DNA of 64,000 nt from Drosophila persimilis (Eukaryota; Arthropoda; Insecta; Diptera; Drosophilidae), in contig NW_020825288.1 in the NCBI RefSeq assembly GCF_003286085.1, positions 20,212,001 through 20,276,000 of the forward strand. Reading direction: 5' to 3'. Every line of letters begins with the position of its first letter. The first letter of the stretch is position 1. The position numbers and the translations under genes are program-made. The notes below the pieces were generated by a model. The model had not been told where the DNA came from and searched no databases. It saw only the letters and a program-made list of their open reading frames with translations. Positions 20,985 through 34,135 of the stretch are shown here, piece after piece.

Positions 20985-21425
20985 TCAGGTCAATTTCCTT
21001 TCTGGAAATAAACTTTTTGTGGCTCAAATTGTGGGAAAACAATGCCGAAGCGAAACTCATTTACCCCAAGCAACACGTACTCAATTTTTATTAAAGTGTA
21101 CGCTGCACAGCCACAGTTAGAACAGTCAGAACAAACAAAGTCAAAACACAAAGTCCCGAAAAGAAAACAGCGGCTCACAAAGAAGGAGACACACACAGAA
21201 GATGTGACAAAGTGTGTGAAGGTAAAAACAGCCAAATGCTTGATGGAAACCCCAATGTTAGATATGAATCAATACATTATTATTCCTTCAAGGATAACCG
21301 AAGGTCTTCTAATGATTTATAATTAAATGTCCTACATATTTGGCAAACAAATCGAAACCAGCTCCTTCTGAAGAGGTGCCAAATGTTATTTCTGTAACAC
21401 TAACCTCCATTCTGGTCATATCAAT
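20985..21425. repeat. Paralogous module beta-2, copy 2 (partner 10060-10430)
   Basis: See the partner for shared words. An extra 60-70 bases separate the purine-rich stretch from 'ctaacctccattctggtcat' in this copy. Confidence 0.7.
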
Positions 21426-21964
21426 TGCATCATTAATAATGGCCATGCCAGCAGCTGCCATTCCTCAGACTGCTGTCAGCTCATATATAACAAGACGTGT
21501 CTAAGAGAGGGGTTTGGCATCCGAGCTCCAGTATGCGTTTTGCTCATGTCTTTGAGTAATGGGCGAAGTACGAGGATACGGCAGGAGATTTTCTGACAAT
21601 GAACTCGGAGCAAAAGAATAATGATTCAAGGCTTAAAAGAGGCAAAAAGTGTGTTGGTAAGAGCGTTAAAGGGAACACATATTGCAAAGTAGCCAGGAAG
21701 TTCTTAATTCCCTGATTTCGTTTACCTTTAAGGTAACTCTATATTATTATTTATAAGAATACGTTTTTAATAAGCCATATTAAATTAAAATTAAATTAGG
21801 GTTTCATTAAAGGTCAGCAAAAAAGCAAGAAAGAAAAAAATCAAAAGATTTGTGCCCTAACAAACATCGCCATAGCCTTTTGTATTCGTTAGCTTTTCTT
21901 TCTGCCAATCAGATTATATAATCGACAAATATATCAAATATTCAAACGCTCAACACATAAAGGA

Positions 21965-22400
21965 AAACACACTTTAACTTATCAAGCCAATTCGTTTTGT
22001 TATGTGGCAGCAAATAAAGGTTGCCATATTCAATCTGCCACCCAGATTGAATATGCTTGAATGATGTCAAGCAATCGCAAACAAGGTGGAACTTGGAAAT
22101 TCAATTGCTGTCACGAAATAAACTCAAATAATAAGCATAGAAAACCGTTTTAAGCCCCTCGAAAAAAACCCTGCTAGAGGGAAAAACGTCTTTCGCATCG
22201 TACCTCTCCAAGAAGGGTAACTTTTCCAAATCGTTTTGCACTTTGAGACATTTGTTATCAATCCTGAAATTACTGGCTGTTAGAATGATAAACGTCGCCT
22301 CTGTGTAGTAAGTCTATACCATCTATACCTTCGAGGGCGATTGTGGAAAATGCGGAAATAGTGTAATGGTTTTTGGTTTTCCGTTCAGGGAGCACATACA
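21965..22400 (+). repeat. Paralogous module gamma-1, copy 1 (partners 37560-38090 and, inverted, 40355-40605)
   Basis: Shared cores in order: 'gttatgtggcagcaa', 'catattcaatctg', 'aatgatgtcaa', 'cgaacaaggtgg' (here 'caaacaaggtgg'), 'ctgtcacgaaataaactcaa', 'cgcactttgagac' type, 'tatcaatcctg' and 'aatgataaacg'. It extends to 'ttttccgttcag' near 22388. Confidence 0.8.
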
Positions 22401-23849
22401 AAAAAAAGATGAGGCAATCTAAAGAAGAATCTAATTGTGATGCATTCACAAAAATAATTAATGAATGCATTAAACACCAGTCATAATATGCTCTCAATGC
22501 TTCAAGTGTTAATTTTCAGTGTTTCATCTGCATATATAACCGCAGTCATGTTAATGACATACTTGTGGAGATTAAATAGTTCTAATTTAAGGCTCGAGTC
22601 GGATGACAGAGCAGAACACACAAAGGAGGAAACGCCATGGATGCTGGCGAACGCTGGCACTGCCAGAGTGACAGACTGTCGCGATGACACTTGCAGGCAA
22701 CAGCAAACGATTCATGCATTTATTCGAGCTGTCCTCACACTGAGATGTGAGTGTCAGACCTTTTCTTTATTTTCTTGAACAAGTAACATCATCATAATAG
22801 AACAGATTGTGACACGCACAAGATGCTACTCTGCAAACGAGATTGGAAACATTTCTCCAGAGCTCTGTCTCTAGGAGAAGTAGCAAAGATATTGCAATCA
22901 CCGTTGTCAAGTTCAGTTCCCGATGTTAATGATGATGACAAACGCTGTCACCACCTACTTGACGTTGAAGCACTCGCGACTGAGAGTATCTGTGAAATCT
23001 CACGACAGGGAAATGTCATTGGTGTGGGGCGTAAACATGCCACACACTTTAACATATCTGACTTGCACAGAAACTTGTAATGAAATCCTGATAATGGCTG
23101 GAAAAACTTTGTTTCATTTTAAAATGTTATCCAAATAAATGGGTGTTTTATAATCCATTTCCACTTCCTAGAATTAGGTAAATATCTTTTAATTTATATA
23201 TATATTCTTATTTTCATATCCATATTTTATTCTTAATAAATCCAGGCTCAAGAGAAAAATCGAAATTCATGCACATTCATTCAGCAAATTGTTTTTTCAT
23301 GACAGCCAAATATGTGTGCAATCGCCTCTTGAAATGTACGAGGCCAAGGACGTAATCGTGGTCGGAAAAGTTACCCCAACAATTATAACTGTGGATAAGC
23401 CTCAAACACGAACAGTTTTAGGTCACGTGTGGACTAAAAGGAGATTTCGTTTTGTTACGTGACTGATGGTTATTCTAGCTAACCCATCGTATACGTAATA
23501 AACCAAATGCCCCCCCACAAATCAAGCCCACAAAATTGCCGAGAGCTTTGATTTCTTTTATTTATTAAAGAAGGGGTTCTTGTTCTACCTAATGGGAACA
23601 TGACATTAGTCAGCAAATTGAAACTTAAGCACGGAGAAATATTAATAAACTTGTAATTGGTTTATATATATGCTATAAACACGTACAAATATGTGGACGA
23701 TTGAGAAATTTAGAGAACAAATGAGAAGAATTCCCTTTGATAATATTATTATATTTTATTTTGTTATATGTAGTACCCCCTGATATTATTCGAAAATTCT
23801 TTCTATTATTCGCATTGTCGATGGACCGCCCCCACAGAGTCCATTCGTC

Positions 23850-24010
23850 ACTTCACAGACATTCAAGCTGGGACTGACATGTTCAGTGGTGATTTAACCG
23901 CAGACAAAGTGGGCACTGAATACGTCAAGTGGATGGTGACAGGAACACAACAGACTATCGATGTCTTCATTATTTTCGACAATGTGTCCCGGAACAGAAC
24001 TGATTTGATT
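23850..24010 (+). repeat. Paralogous module gamma-2 (partner 39370-39545)
   Basis: 'gtcaagtggatggtgacagg' at about 23922 matches 'gtcaagtggatgctgacagg' at about 39480, both followed by 'aacacaa' and 'atgtc'. A 90-codon frame over this copy is not open in the partner. Confidence 0.65.
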
Positions 24011-24254
24011 TCAACGATAGAAGTGGGAATGGATTACCCCCAGGGAACAACGGCTGTTGCTGCTTGTCAAATGTCTGAGAACCATGCTCCAATTATGATG
24101 ACGTTTCCATTCTTTGACCCAACATTTGCCGTCATATCCCATTGTTCGTGACTGTCATAAATTAAGACACCATCCGTATTTGATTTTCATACTTACTTTA
24201 ATGCCCCACTTAATTTCGCTAAAAAATACTAAATACTAAAGTATACTGAAATTT

Positions 24255-24335
24255 GTATGGTTTAGGGGAAGATACATTTTATTGACTGCTAACAGGACCG
24301 TTGCTGAAAGATACATATACGACTGTTATCTGAAG
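24255..24335 (+). repeat. Paralogous module gamma-3 (partner 41440-41515)
   Basis: 'ttattgactgctaacaggac' at 24279 against 'ttattgactgctaacaagac' at 41454, then 'gttgctgaaaga' against 'attgctggagga'. Confidence 0.6.
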
Positions 24336-24639
24336 AATTCGATGGGCAACTTCTTCTGTGGTAAGTGAAGGCACAGACGAAGCCGAAGAAGAGAAAGCCC
24401 AAATACTTCAAGCATAACATAATTAAACAACAAGTATCTTCGACCAGATGGTATTTATTTGTCATCTATACACAAGGCTTTGCTAGAAACAAACATTCTT
24501 CATTCAACAGCAAGGATACTGTGATTAAGGGATCAAACCCTCTAAAAAAGATGACCCTTTCACGGTCAGCCGAACAGGTGGATTGCAATTCAGTGGTTTA
24601 CTAGTAGATTACTTAAATTAAGGAGAACGCCTACAAAAC

Positions 24640-24935
24640 GATAAGGACTTCTGGTCTTTAAATTCCAGGCCCGAATTGCCCTAGTTTCCCCATCCCATTT
24701 GAGGCAACTGCTGTTCTCCCTCGAGCGTTCGGGCTTTTGTCAGCGTCTCCTGTTTGAACAACCCAGTGAAGTGACTCAGACACAGGACGTAAAAGATGTT
24801 GCTTTGCTTTGGCAGGCACTTAGTCATACAAAACGGTTGTGAATGCAGCGAACAAACAAACCGAAGGGCATCTCCAGTGTCCCATTTCTGGGAATCTGAG
24901 TTAAATTTCGGTTAGAAATATTTATGTATTTTCAG
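24640..24935 (+). repeat. Paralogous module alpha-2, copy 2 (partner 1850-2190)
   Basis: Matches 1850-2190 in the same orientation; see there. Begins the third alpha-delta-beta-gamma succession. Confidence 0.7.
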
Positions 24936-25729
24936 AGGCTAACAACTGTCGGGTAAAAATGCTTGCTTATCGTTACAAACATAAAATAATGATATATGTA
25001 TGCCTTTAAATTATCCAACAATCCTCAGAATTTATTTCATTCCATATGCAATAGAAACACACACAAACGTAACTGTTAATCATTTTTCTGAGTGCACCGT
25101 GCGTATACGTTGTGTGGAACGCATGTGTCATTTGGGACCTGCTTGCCATGATGGAGTATCTCTATTGGGTTCCCTCTCTCCCGTAGTCCCATTCATTGTC
25201 CATTCTTGTATGCTCATGTTTCCTGCCTATTGCATTGCTGCCTTCTATTATTCTCTGATTTCATTTATGTCTTTGTCTCGTACTGTATGCTTTTATACAC
25301 ATTTTATTATCACATCTGGGGTCCCACAAAAGGAAATCCGTTATATGGGAGCTTGCTCGTATAGCACCTCTGGTTCTGAGTTAGATTGAATATGAAAACC
25401 TTTTATGGCTCACTGTAAGTTTTTATTTCCACTTCGGCTCTTACCTTCTGAATAAATGGCTGGTTTGTGGTTGGACACTATGAAAAATTAGAGAACAATC
25501 CGAAAGATTGCTCCGAGTTTTTTGTCAATTTTTTCCTTTAGTTGCCATTATGTTTGATTACTATCATGGAAGTGGATGAAATAAATCGATTAATTTATTT
25601 AATTAAGACCTAATTCTAGTCAGTAGTTTTGAAGATAGCTCCCTGATGTTGAAAAAAACACATTTCAGACACTTCTTTAAGCTTTGGCAAAACTTTCCAT
25701 TTAAATAACTGTGCCTTGCAACTGTCTCT

Positions 25730-26025
25730 GCCGCCAGCACCTCATCATTGTCAGTTGCTCATGACTGCCACTGACGACTATGAGGTGCTCGTTACCGTTG
25801 CACATTAAAAAAAACTGTCGAATATGTAAGCCATTAAAAAGTGATTAGGATGGCAGCCCACATGCCCACACAGACGGCATAAATAGTTCAAAGACATTTC
25901 TGCAACATATTCGAATTTAGCAGAGTTAATAAAAGCCCCGAAAATATGTGCGTGCGGGAGTGTGTCTCAGTATGCAGAATTTTATTCACGCCCACAAAAA
26001 GGGAGAGGAAAAGAGAGGCATTCTC
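25730..26025 (+). repeat. Paralogous module alpha-4, copy 2 (partner 3225-4110)
   Basis: See partner. The two blocks are nearly adjacent here. Confidence 0.6.
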
Positions 26026-26089
26026 ATGCGACCCGCTGGAAAAGCAGTCGAAAAAAAATAAAATTATCTGTATGCGAGGGTTAAAAATG

Positions 26090-26150
26090 TTGATTCGTTC
26101 TGATTTATGGGATAGACGTCGATGCCGCCATTAGCAGAACCTGCGTATTA
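26090..26150 (+). repeat. Paralogous module alpha-5 (partner 44785-44850)
   Basis: 'tgatttatgggatagacgtc' against 'tgatttatgggataagcttc', then 'gccgccattagcagaacc' against 'tccgccattagcagaccc'. Confidence 0.65.
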
Positions 26151-27289
26151 GTAATATTTTAAAGCAAATTTGATAATAATAACTATAAGCAAAGGATGAA
26201 AATTATAAATGTAGATCGACTTCAAGAGCAGAAAGTAACATGATCCACAAGGCGTATGTGTGATATTCTGTATAGCCACAAGTTCTGTGCATTAATGTGA
26301 TGTGATCTTAAATGATCATACTGTACCGACTGTGATTGAACTACTGGAACTATTGAGTTCAGTTAATGCAATTAAGTTCTGTGAAACCAAAATAACATAT
26401 AATAATAATAGTAACAGAATTACATATAATAAAAATGTGCAACTGTAAGAGTTCCAATCCGCTTTAAGCTATTAAAACATTTATCAAATGAAATTTGTAT
26501 CCATTTGCAAATTAGTCAGTAAGCAGTCGAATGAGCTGCCAAACACATTTTCTTACTCTGCTCTGGCTGGCGCCAGTTTGAAAAAAAAAAGAATAAAGCG
26601 GAAACGGAAGTCGATGGCGCCTCCTTTATTCCTCCGTCGCTCCTCATCTCTAGCCAATTAAGGGCTACTTTTTGTTCATTTTCTTTACCATCTTTCAACA
26701 TTCAGTTTTGTAGACTCAGTCTGGTATATGCTCTATAACTACCTTATATACATACCTACATTCCCACTGTGTTTCGTATCCCGCCAGGAGACTGCAATTG
26801 TCCTCTTTTAACGACCATCGATATTTCGTTGGAGAAACTACTGCAGTTTCTGCTTAGTTTTGTGGCTACGTCCTGGCTTCGTCCCAGGGACAATCGAATG
26901 AGCACCGGAGGCAACCAACCAACGACTGGACAGTCAACTTCCTGTGGCAGCTGACAAATTCAAAGTCAATTATGGAAAAGCTATATCTATGAGCGAACAA
27001 AAAAAACCTTCATCGTTGTGTTGTTCGACAGGACATTAAATTAGTTTCGCAAGCTAGATTGAACAGTTTCAGACCCAAATGCCTAACAGTTCCCTAATTT
27101 GTTATTTAAAGACAAGACCCCACGTGGCGTAAATTTAAAATTAACTGCAAGTTATGCTTCAATGAAGAAATATTCCACTAAATTTTTGGGAGCTCATTGC
27201 TAAATTTGTATTGAAATTGGGTCAGAGAGGAGAAGAATGATTGAGCGACCTTCATAATAAATATGCCTATGGATAAGCCCCTTATACAT

Positions 27290-27425
27290 TATGCAGACTA
27301 TAGCTTACCATTTTCCAAGCCCAGCTATCCATGGGATGTGCTTTCAAGGGCAATTAGCTTCTAATGGCTCTGACTTTTTATGGTCCGTGCTCAGCTATTT
27401 TTTTGAGAACCTTTTACCACACATA
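27290..27425 (+). repeat. Paralogous module delta-1, copy 2 (partner 18030-18155)
   Basis: See partner for shared words. Confidence 0.6.
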
Positions 27426-28324
27426 GAAATGGTGAAAAAACAACAACAATGGAACTCTGCCCATATTCTTTGTTGACCAGGGAGCTTACATTGAGTTGGG
27501 TCCTCGATGAGTTTGGAGCTAGTTGCAGTAGTGCTTATGGCCATGCTTCCATCTATAAAGCACTCAAACTTGAAAACTCAAACTCAAACTCAAAACATCT
27601 GAGGCCATTTATACGGTTTCGTGGGAGTATTTAGGGGATTGAATATTAATTTCACGCATATGAGACTTTTGCCTATTTGGACGTTCCACTATACATATAA
27701 CCCACTTTATCAAATCGAAACCTCCTCATGCTCTGTCTGGCAGGCTAATTTAGACGTTGATGATTGTATGATGCAATGCCTTCAGCCTGAATAGCCATTG
27801 ACATCAATTAGATACACTCGTACGAGAATATACATATGTGGACGTCTGTGCAATGTTCAATGACTCTCGACCGCAATCGGTTGATTGCACCAATATCGAT
27901 GCCCGTCTCGCCGTGTCTGCCTTTGGATGCTGCCATTGTGTGTGCGTCCCCTTTTTTTCTTTCCACACTTATACACTTCAGTGGTCAAACGAGCAGCGCA
28001 GTCTGGCCAGCAAGTGAAAGTGAGAAGGGGAAATCCGACACAATTCTCAGTTAGCTCCGTTGAAGAACTTTGAAAAAGAAATTAAATGGTTGGGATTTCC
28101 TTACTCTTTTGCTCTTCTTGAGAACAATCTGCAACATTGCAACTGGGTCCTATCAAAAAATCCGTGATTGCGTGTATTCCTGCCCATATGACATTTTTTC
28201 TGTTTCATTTTTATTTCCATGTTTTACCCCAAAGTTCTTCGGATTGGCTTCGGCCTATGTTGCCTGAATGACATATAACTTATTGAATTGCTTTCGCAAG
28301 AGCTTCCAACTCCGAAAGTTTTCA

Positions 28325-28545
28325 GGTCACAAAAACAGGGTCTACCCAAAAAGGCAATTAATTCTATACAGCCAAATACAGCCTTGTGAGCGAGCTCTCA
28401 GTTAATTAATGCTCTATAGAGGAAATTCATATGTGTGTATGGGAAAATAACAATTAGGAATAACAGCCTAGGAGCCTGGCTATTTTGTGGTCTGAAAGTT
28501 AAAGTTGTCAAAACGTTTCACTTTTCTGGCTTTTTAATTAAAAGA
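28325..28545 (+). repeat. Paralogous module delta-2, copy 2 of 3
   Basis: Ends with 'gtggtctgaaagttaaag', matched by 'ccggtctgaaagttaaag' in copy 3 (about 46358). Confidence 0.65.
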
Positions 28546-30364
28546 AAGCAATTGTGGAGTGCTGGGGAGAATACGACCAATAGAAAATAAAGGCCACAGG
28601 TAGCCAAAGAAATTCAAGCTCAAAGATTCAGCTGGAAATTCAGTGGCAAGTGCAACTCTGTATTTACACTGTATATATATAGAGTAAAATAAAAAGAGTT
28701 TAACTTTTTCGCTACACTGCATTTGAAGGGACATCTATTTATGATAGGGCGTTTCCTTTCAACCATGTATTTATTGAATAATATATTAACAATATCCTCG
28801 CCAATGAAGCTGAGAACGCTAACTGCAATTCTGACCAAGATTCGGTGGCCTAAAGGGAAGTGCCTGCTTAAATCCATAGCTCTCTATCTGATAGGCAATT
28901 TGGTTGGGAAACGGATTAATGTAATTGCTCATAAAAGTTTTTAAATAACAACAAATAGTGCTGTCCAATAAATTGCGAATGGGAATGGTAAGAACCACCT
29001 CCTGCAGTAAAGGGCACAAGGAGCGCCGTTTCTCCATTGAAAATATGAAAAATGGATTTTAATAAACAATTGATTCCAATATTTAACATGAAAACAAAGA
29101 AGGCACCCGAATTATACAAAAACCATGAACTCTACCTTGTGTTACTTTAAAAAATTGCTTAAAAATACAATCTCTTCAATACTATTAATTTACAAAGAAG
29201 TTAAGGCACGACAAGACCTTCCTTCCAGCAGCAGAAAAACTCCCCGCTTAAAATATTCATTTTGAAAGCAATAAGAGCCCACTACAAGTTAGTTTGTTTT
29301 AGATCTGAAATGCAAAACTAATTAAGGCGTGCTCCGAACAAATAATGAACTTGTACAAGTTTTTTACTTTTGTTTTTCCACAGCTGGAATGAAAAAGCAG
29401 GCGAAACTTCCAGCGAATTCTAAAATACCATTGAAAATGCAGAAAGTTGTTGCCATTTAAGTGAAACTTTTGCAGTAAGACGATCCACAGAAGATGACAA
29501 GGGGAAAGTTTTTCAATAAGCGGCCCTACCAAAATCAAGCCAAAACCAGCCAAAGCGAGTCCAGTCAAGGGGATAATGTGATGAAGCAGAAGAAGTAGTA
29601 AAGAGTTTTAAGTTGTGGAAAAATACATGAAAGTCCGAGATGACCGTCTTCTAGGGACAAAAAACCGTATAATTTATGATCAACCAATACAAGTACAGAA
29701 TTGAATAAGCCATAATAAACTTCAGTCTATTTGGGATTGAATATTGTCGATATCATATTAATAGTACTCCCCCTTCTCTGGGTGGCAGCCAAGACCTCTA
29801 TCATATGAAGTGAGTAAAATCGAACTACTATCGAAGCCGTAGTGGCTTAGTTACAAAGTTAAAACCTTGATGTTCATCAATCATCAATCATCAATGTTTC
29901 CATATATTTTTAGTTAATTTATTCACTTTATTTATTGTTCACTAATTTATTGTTCTTATTAAAGGGAGTACACAAAAAATACACAGAGCGACAATAAAAT
30001 GCTGTTTGCCAACAACATTTTTTAAGTAAAAAATACCTCAATTTGGTTTTCAACCGCAGTTGATACCTATTTTCTAGGTTAATGTTTGTTTGGTGTTTTT
30101 TTTTTTTTTTTTTTGGATGAGATTTGGTTGTATAAAGAAACCACATCTAAATTATGTTCCGATTATGCTTAAAATCGCTTTAATTATTTCGTAATTAATT
30201 ATTTTCACTCCAATCAACAGCTTGGCAACCATTTTGAAACAGACCGCAAAGAATTTTAGATACTTCATAAATTTTTTTACATTTTTAACCCCATCGTTAG
30301 TTACATTTTAGTAATAAAATCCGCTACAGGGAACCAAAATATTTCTTTATTACTTTTTAAAACA

Positions 30365-30740
30365 ATGGACAGCAATGGAGATGGTGGATCAAAAGGTGAT
30401 TGACATTTTTGTAAACGGCGCACTGTCATAAAAGCAAACTAAAAAGCCATTGCTAAAATCCGTCCTTCTCCTCACTTCAACCCCAATCTACTCATATTTC
30501 AGTGACTGCTACCTGTCTCAAAAAGGTGCACATTGAGTGTGGTATCCTCGGCCAAGGGTAGACTTGGAAAATTGTGCAAAAATGTCTGCGACCACAGGAA
30601 GAGTGAACTCTACCTCCTACACCTCCTTCTTTCGTTCCTGGCGCACCAAAAAAGTTTGCTTAAAATGCCGTCAGCAGAAAAAAATCTAGTCTGAAAACGC
30701 AATGAAACAGATGGCCACAACTGGTGGTAGACGGCAAATT
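30365..30740. repeat. Paralogous module beta-1, copy 3
   Basis: Aligns with 8795-9060 and 19680-20060; the gap-free core is 30532-30597. Confidence 0.65.
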
Positions 30741-32324
30741 GGGTTTATTTAGGTCACGTAGCTGGCTGAGAGAATTTAAAGTCTCAGCTTTTGATACCGC
30801 ATCGCCTGTCTTGATGGTTGAATGGAATGAAAAGTTGAAAAAGGAATGAAAGCTTTCGGTATAATGGAAGGTCTCACCTGGTCCAGAAATACTGGCTTAC
30901 AAAATAATATAACAGAGTGATGATTTTATTGCTTTATTCATATATTAGGGGAATAGTACTACTTGCCAATATTTACGTGACGTACTCTTCATAACAATGA
31001 TTGATATTTTATAACAAACCCACTTATCCCACCACGCTTAAGGTCACTTATTACCCTTTCCGACGTTGTTTCCTTGTTTGCTTTTCGCTTTTTATTGCTT
31101 TAGAAAAACAATCACTAAACCTTTATTGAATTTACGAGGCCTCAAAGCGGGGTTCACGAAACCTTTTTCAATATCAGCGTCGTTACGGTTCCGTTGAATT
31201 TTTGGGGCATCTAATGTCGGACTTTGCCCCATGAGAGATGAAAAGTGTCTCCCAACTTTTGTTTATTTCCCCAACGTCAACTCATTTAATTCATTAAGAA
31301 TTTTTACTGGCAAAACCATTCCTTGCTTTACTTAAAGTCAGCATTATTCTATACAGAATTTAATGGATAAACTTTAATATGCAAGCAAAATAAAAACACG
31401 TTTTTTAAAGTCAAAGAATAATCAAAAGAACCCAAAAATAAACAAGAACAATTGAATGAAGCTCTCGGCACAGGCCCAGGCCCAGGCCCCGGCTAATAAA
31501 AACCGAATAAATTTACATAATTATTCATGCCAAAATTCATTAACACTCGACGGGCACAGGTTTAAGAGGAAGGTGGGTTCTGTGGGCGGTACTGAGGATT
31601 TTAATAACTGCGCGACATTTTGTTGGAATTAGGTGGAAATGGCATTGCAGGGTTGTCCCTTAGCCGGGGAATGGAAAGACCGAGAGAAACTTACATTTTA
31701 ATGGCGGCCATTTGCTCGTTTTCATCTCCGAAACATTTTAAATCCTTTTTTGTTCCACGTAAATCACGACAAATCTTGAGGATCTCTAGGAGGCGACATG
31801 AAAAATTAAGGCAGAGTCTGTTTCTCATCTCCGTAGGGTGTAATATACGCAAACCACCCGCTATGCAGGCAATCTATACGAAGTTTTTGTAAGCAAATTC
31901 GCCGACTTCCTATTTCCGAAGCCATTTCCTTCCGCAAGGTGGGAATTATGGGAGAACACTTCATAAAACCTATTTCAAGGCTTGTCTTTCGTTCTTTTAG
32001 GATGTGAAGTTTTTCCTAAATTAAAGGCAAAACATTACCCAAATAGGCCAACGCCCAGAGCCACAAAATTTCGTAAATCACAGGAGCCACAAGCGTGCCT
32101 GCCCACTTGCCCGCTCATTTGCATAATGCTCTGGTCAGGTATGGCCACTTATTTGCAGAATTTTCCGACGACCGTGCTTGGTTTTCCCTTAAAAATCTTC
32201 ATTTGTCAAGAATTTTTCATTTCTGACGACGCGTTCTCCTATCTACCAGGAAATTCAATCGTTAGAGGTCTGAATGTACACGACTTTTTATTTCTCTGTA
32301 CTCTTTTTCTCTGCACTTCTTTGG

Positions 32325-32960
32325 AGCAAAAGGTAGAGGCGGAAATAAAGTTGTCACCAAGTCAAATCGTTTTACATCCACTTAGCAGGAACCCAACATT
32401 GTTTTCACTGGAAGCCCCGTATAGTAGAAGTCAGTTTTCTTAGTTTTTCTTTATTTCCGTTCTACCTCTCTGTCATAGACAATGCCATTGCCCTGGGCAA
32501 GATTCTATTACAAACATTCAGGAATTGGCTTAGTAACTGTCATAAAATGGAAGTGGCATAGGATTTTGAGCATGGAAGCCAATTAGCACCAGAATATTTA
32601 GGTGTAAGGCTAATTTTCAAAAGAAATTTGATAAGAATTAAGTGAGATCGAGCGAATGAAACGGACCATCTCTACTGAGCTGTAAAAACTTTGAAATGGT
32701 CTGAAAAAAATGATGAATCTAAAAAGATAAGTAGAACAATATTTTTCCAGAACATAAAAAAACACCAAAATAGCATAAACAAAAAACAAAAGAGGAACAA
32801 CGAAATTCAAAGCTTTTAAAAGAGGAATGGTTGCAGAAAGTTTACGAGAGTAGTTCAAACGCAAAAGGGAAATACATAAGTCCTGCCCACTGAGTTCTGG
32901 GATTAAAAAGAAAAGAAGAAACACTATAAGAGGACAAAGCAAGCAGCAACAAACCTTGTT
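32325..32960 (+). repeat. Paralogous module beta-3 (partner 47915-48430)
   Basis: 'gtcaccaagtcaaatcgttt' against 'gtcaccaggttaaatcgctt', then 'cattcaggaattggctta' against 'cattctaaaattggctta', and 'gaaattcaaagctttt' with 'gaggaatggttg' against 'gaaatacaaaactttt' with 'gaggaatggtag'. Confidence 0.65.
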
Positions 32961-34135
32961 AACACAAGCAAGCGAATCCTGCCAAAATGGGAGAGTATAG
33001 TGCCCTGTAAAATTGCTTGCCAGGCACTTTCCACACCATCTGTGCTAGTGGGGAAATTTCATAATATTTTTGGCACTGACGAAAGCCTGAGTATGCTCGT
33101 CTGTAGACACGATGTTAGAGTGAAGTGCAAACTAGATTATCCGATAAAACATAGAACGGATCAACCAAATTATACAAAGAGTAAAAAATTATCAGCGAGG
33201 GACGGAATTGTTGTCATTGATTACATGGAAAGTGTATAAGCAACGAGCCATCAGATGGTGAAACGCGAAGAGTAAAAGGCCACGCTACAGCACGATTTCT
33301 ACTCATGGTCCTGGGTAAACTTGGGGTATTTGGTATTGGTGAGCGTAGTGCAGCAAAGCTGGCACCACAGCGGGAAAACAGAGCATCAGGCGGGGAAGAC
33401 AGCCAAGTGGGAGGGATTTTTGCAAAAACAAATGCGTGTTAGTAATTTCAGCCCTGTCATGGTTGCTTTTTCCGCCGATGTGTAAATATTAAATTATATT
33501 TTTGAATAAAAGCCAACCCAAGAGCACCTGCATGACGGTAAGATGAATAAGCAGCAACATTCCCAAGTAAACAAGTCTTTTGTTCTGTCGAGTCATAGTG
33601 GGAAATGAAACATCTTAAGTTCTCTCTTGTTTCTTGACTTTTTTTTTTAATTGCTCTGCTACTTTGCTTGCTCATATTTCGGGAAAGGAATAAGGACTAA
33701 AACGACGGGCAGGATGCCATTATTCGTGCCATGTTTATGTGTGGTTTTTACCCACTCTTGTTCTGTTACAAATTATGTTGGTCGGCTCGCCCCATGTCCT
33801 GAATAAGTGGCTAACATCCTCACCTATTTTAGCTGGCCTTGTTTCATTTTCAACGTGCTCATAGAGTTCCTATCTCCCCCTCCTTATCAATTTTGCAGCT
33901 TTCGCTTGGTCAGACAAATTTATTGGGTGAACTCGATATAAAATGGTACCCTCTCTGCAGATCGCATAGATGTCACCTCACACGCAATACACTCTCGCAA
34001 TTGTTTCAGTCCAGTGGATATTCTCTCATCAATTCCTTTATTCTCTTGTTCTGTTTTTGTTTTATTTTGGCTTGCGAACAATTAATTTATAAATTAGTGT
34101 TGTATTCGATTAGCATGGGCGACTTGATGGTGCAG

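Larger units (their letters stand above)
16700..24640. other. Intergenic, delta-beta-gamma modules
   Basis: No gene recognised in 8 kb. Modules with partners elsewhere lie at 18030-18155, 18575-18830, 19680-20060, 20985-21425, 21965-22400, 23850-24010 and 24255-24335. Open frames of up to 105 codons (22461-22778) show no protein-like features. Confidence 0.5.
24936..34060. other. Intergenic, alpha-delta-beta modules
   Basis: No supported gene. Contains alpha-4 (25730-26025), alpha-5 (26090-26150), delta-1, delta-2, beta-1 and beta-3 members. Simple sequence includes 'tcatcaa' repeats near 29877 and a T17 run near 30098. Open frames of 129 (25000-25389) and 153 codons (31982-32443) are hydrophobic or mixed but lack homologous frames in the partner modules. 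Confidence 0.5.

Noticed and set aside
23879-24151. 90-codon plus-strand frame in module gamma-2
   Set aside because: Partner module at 39370-39545 is not open in the same frame; the match is nucleotide-level only.
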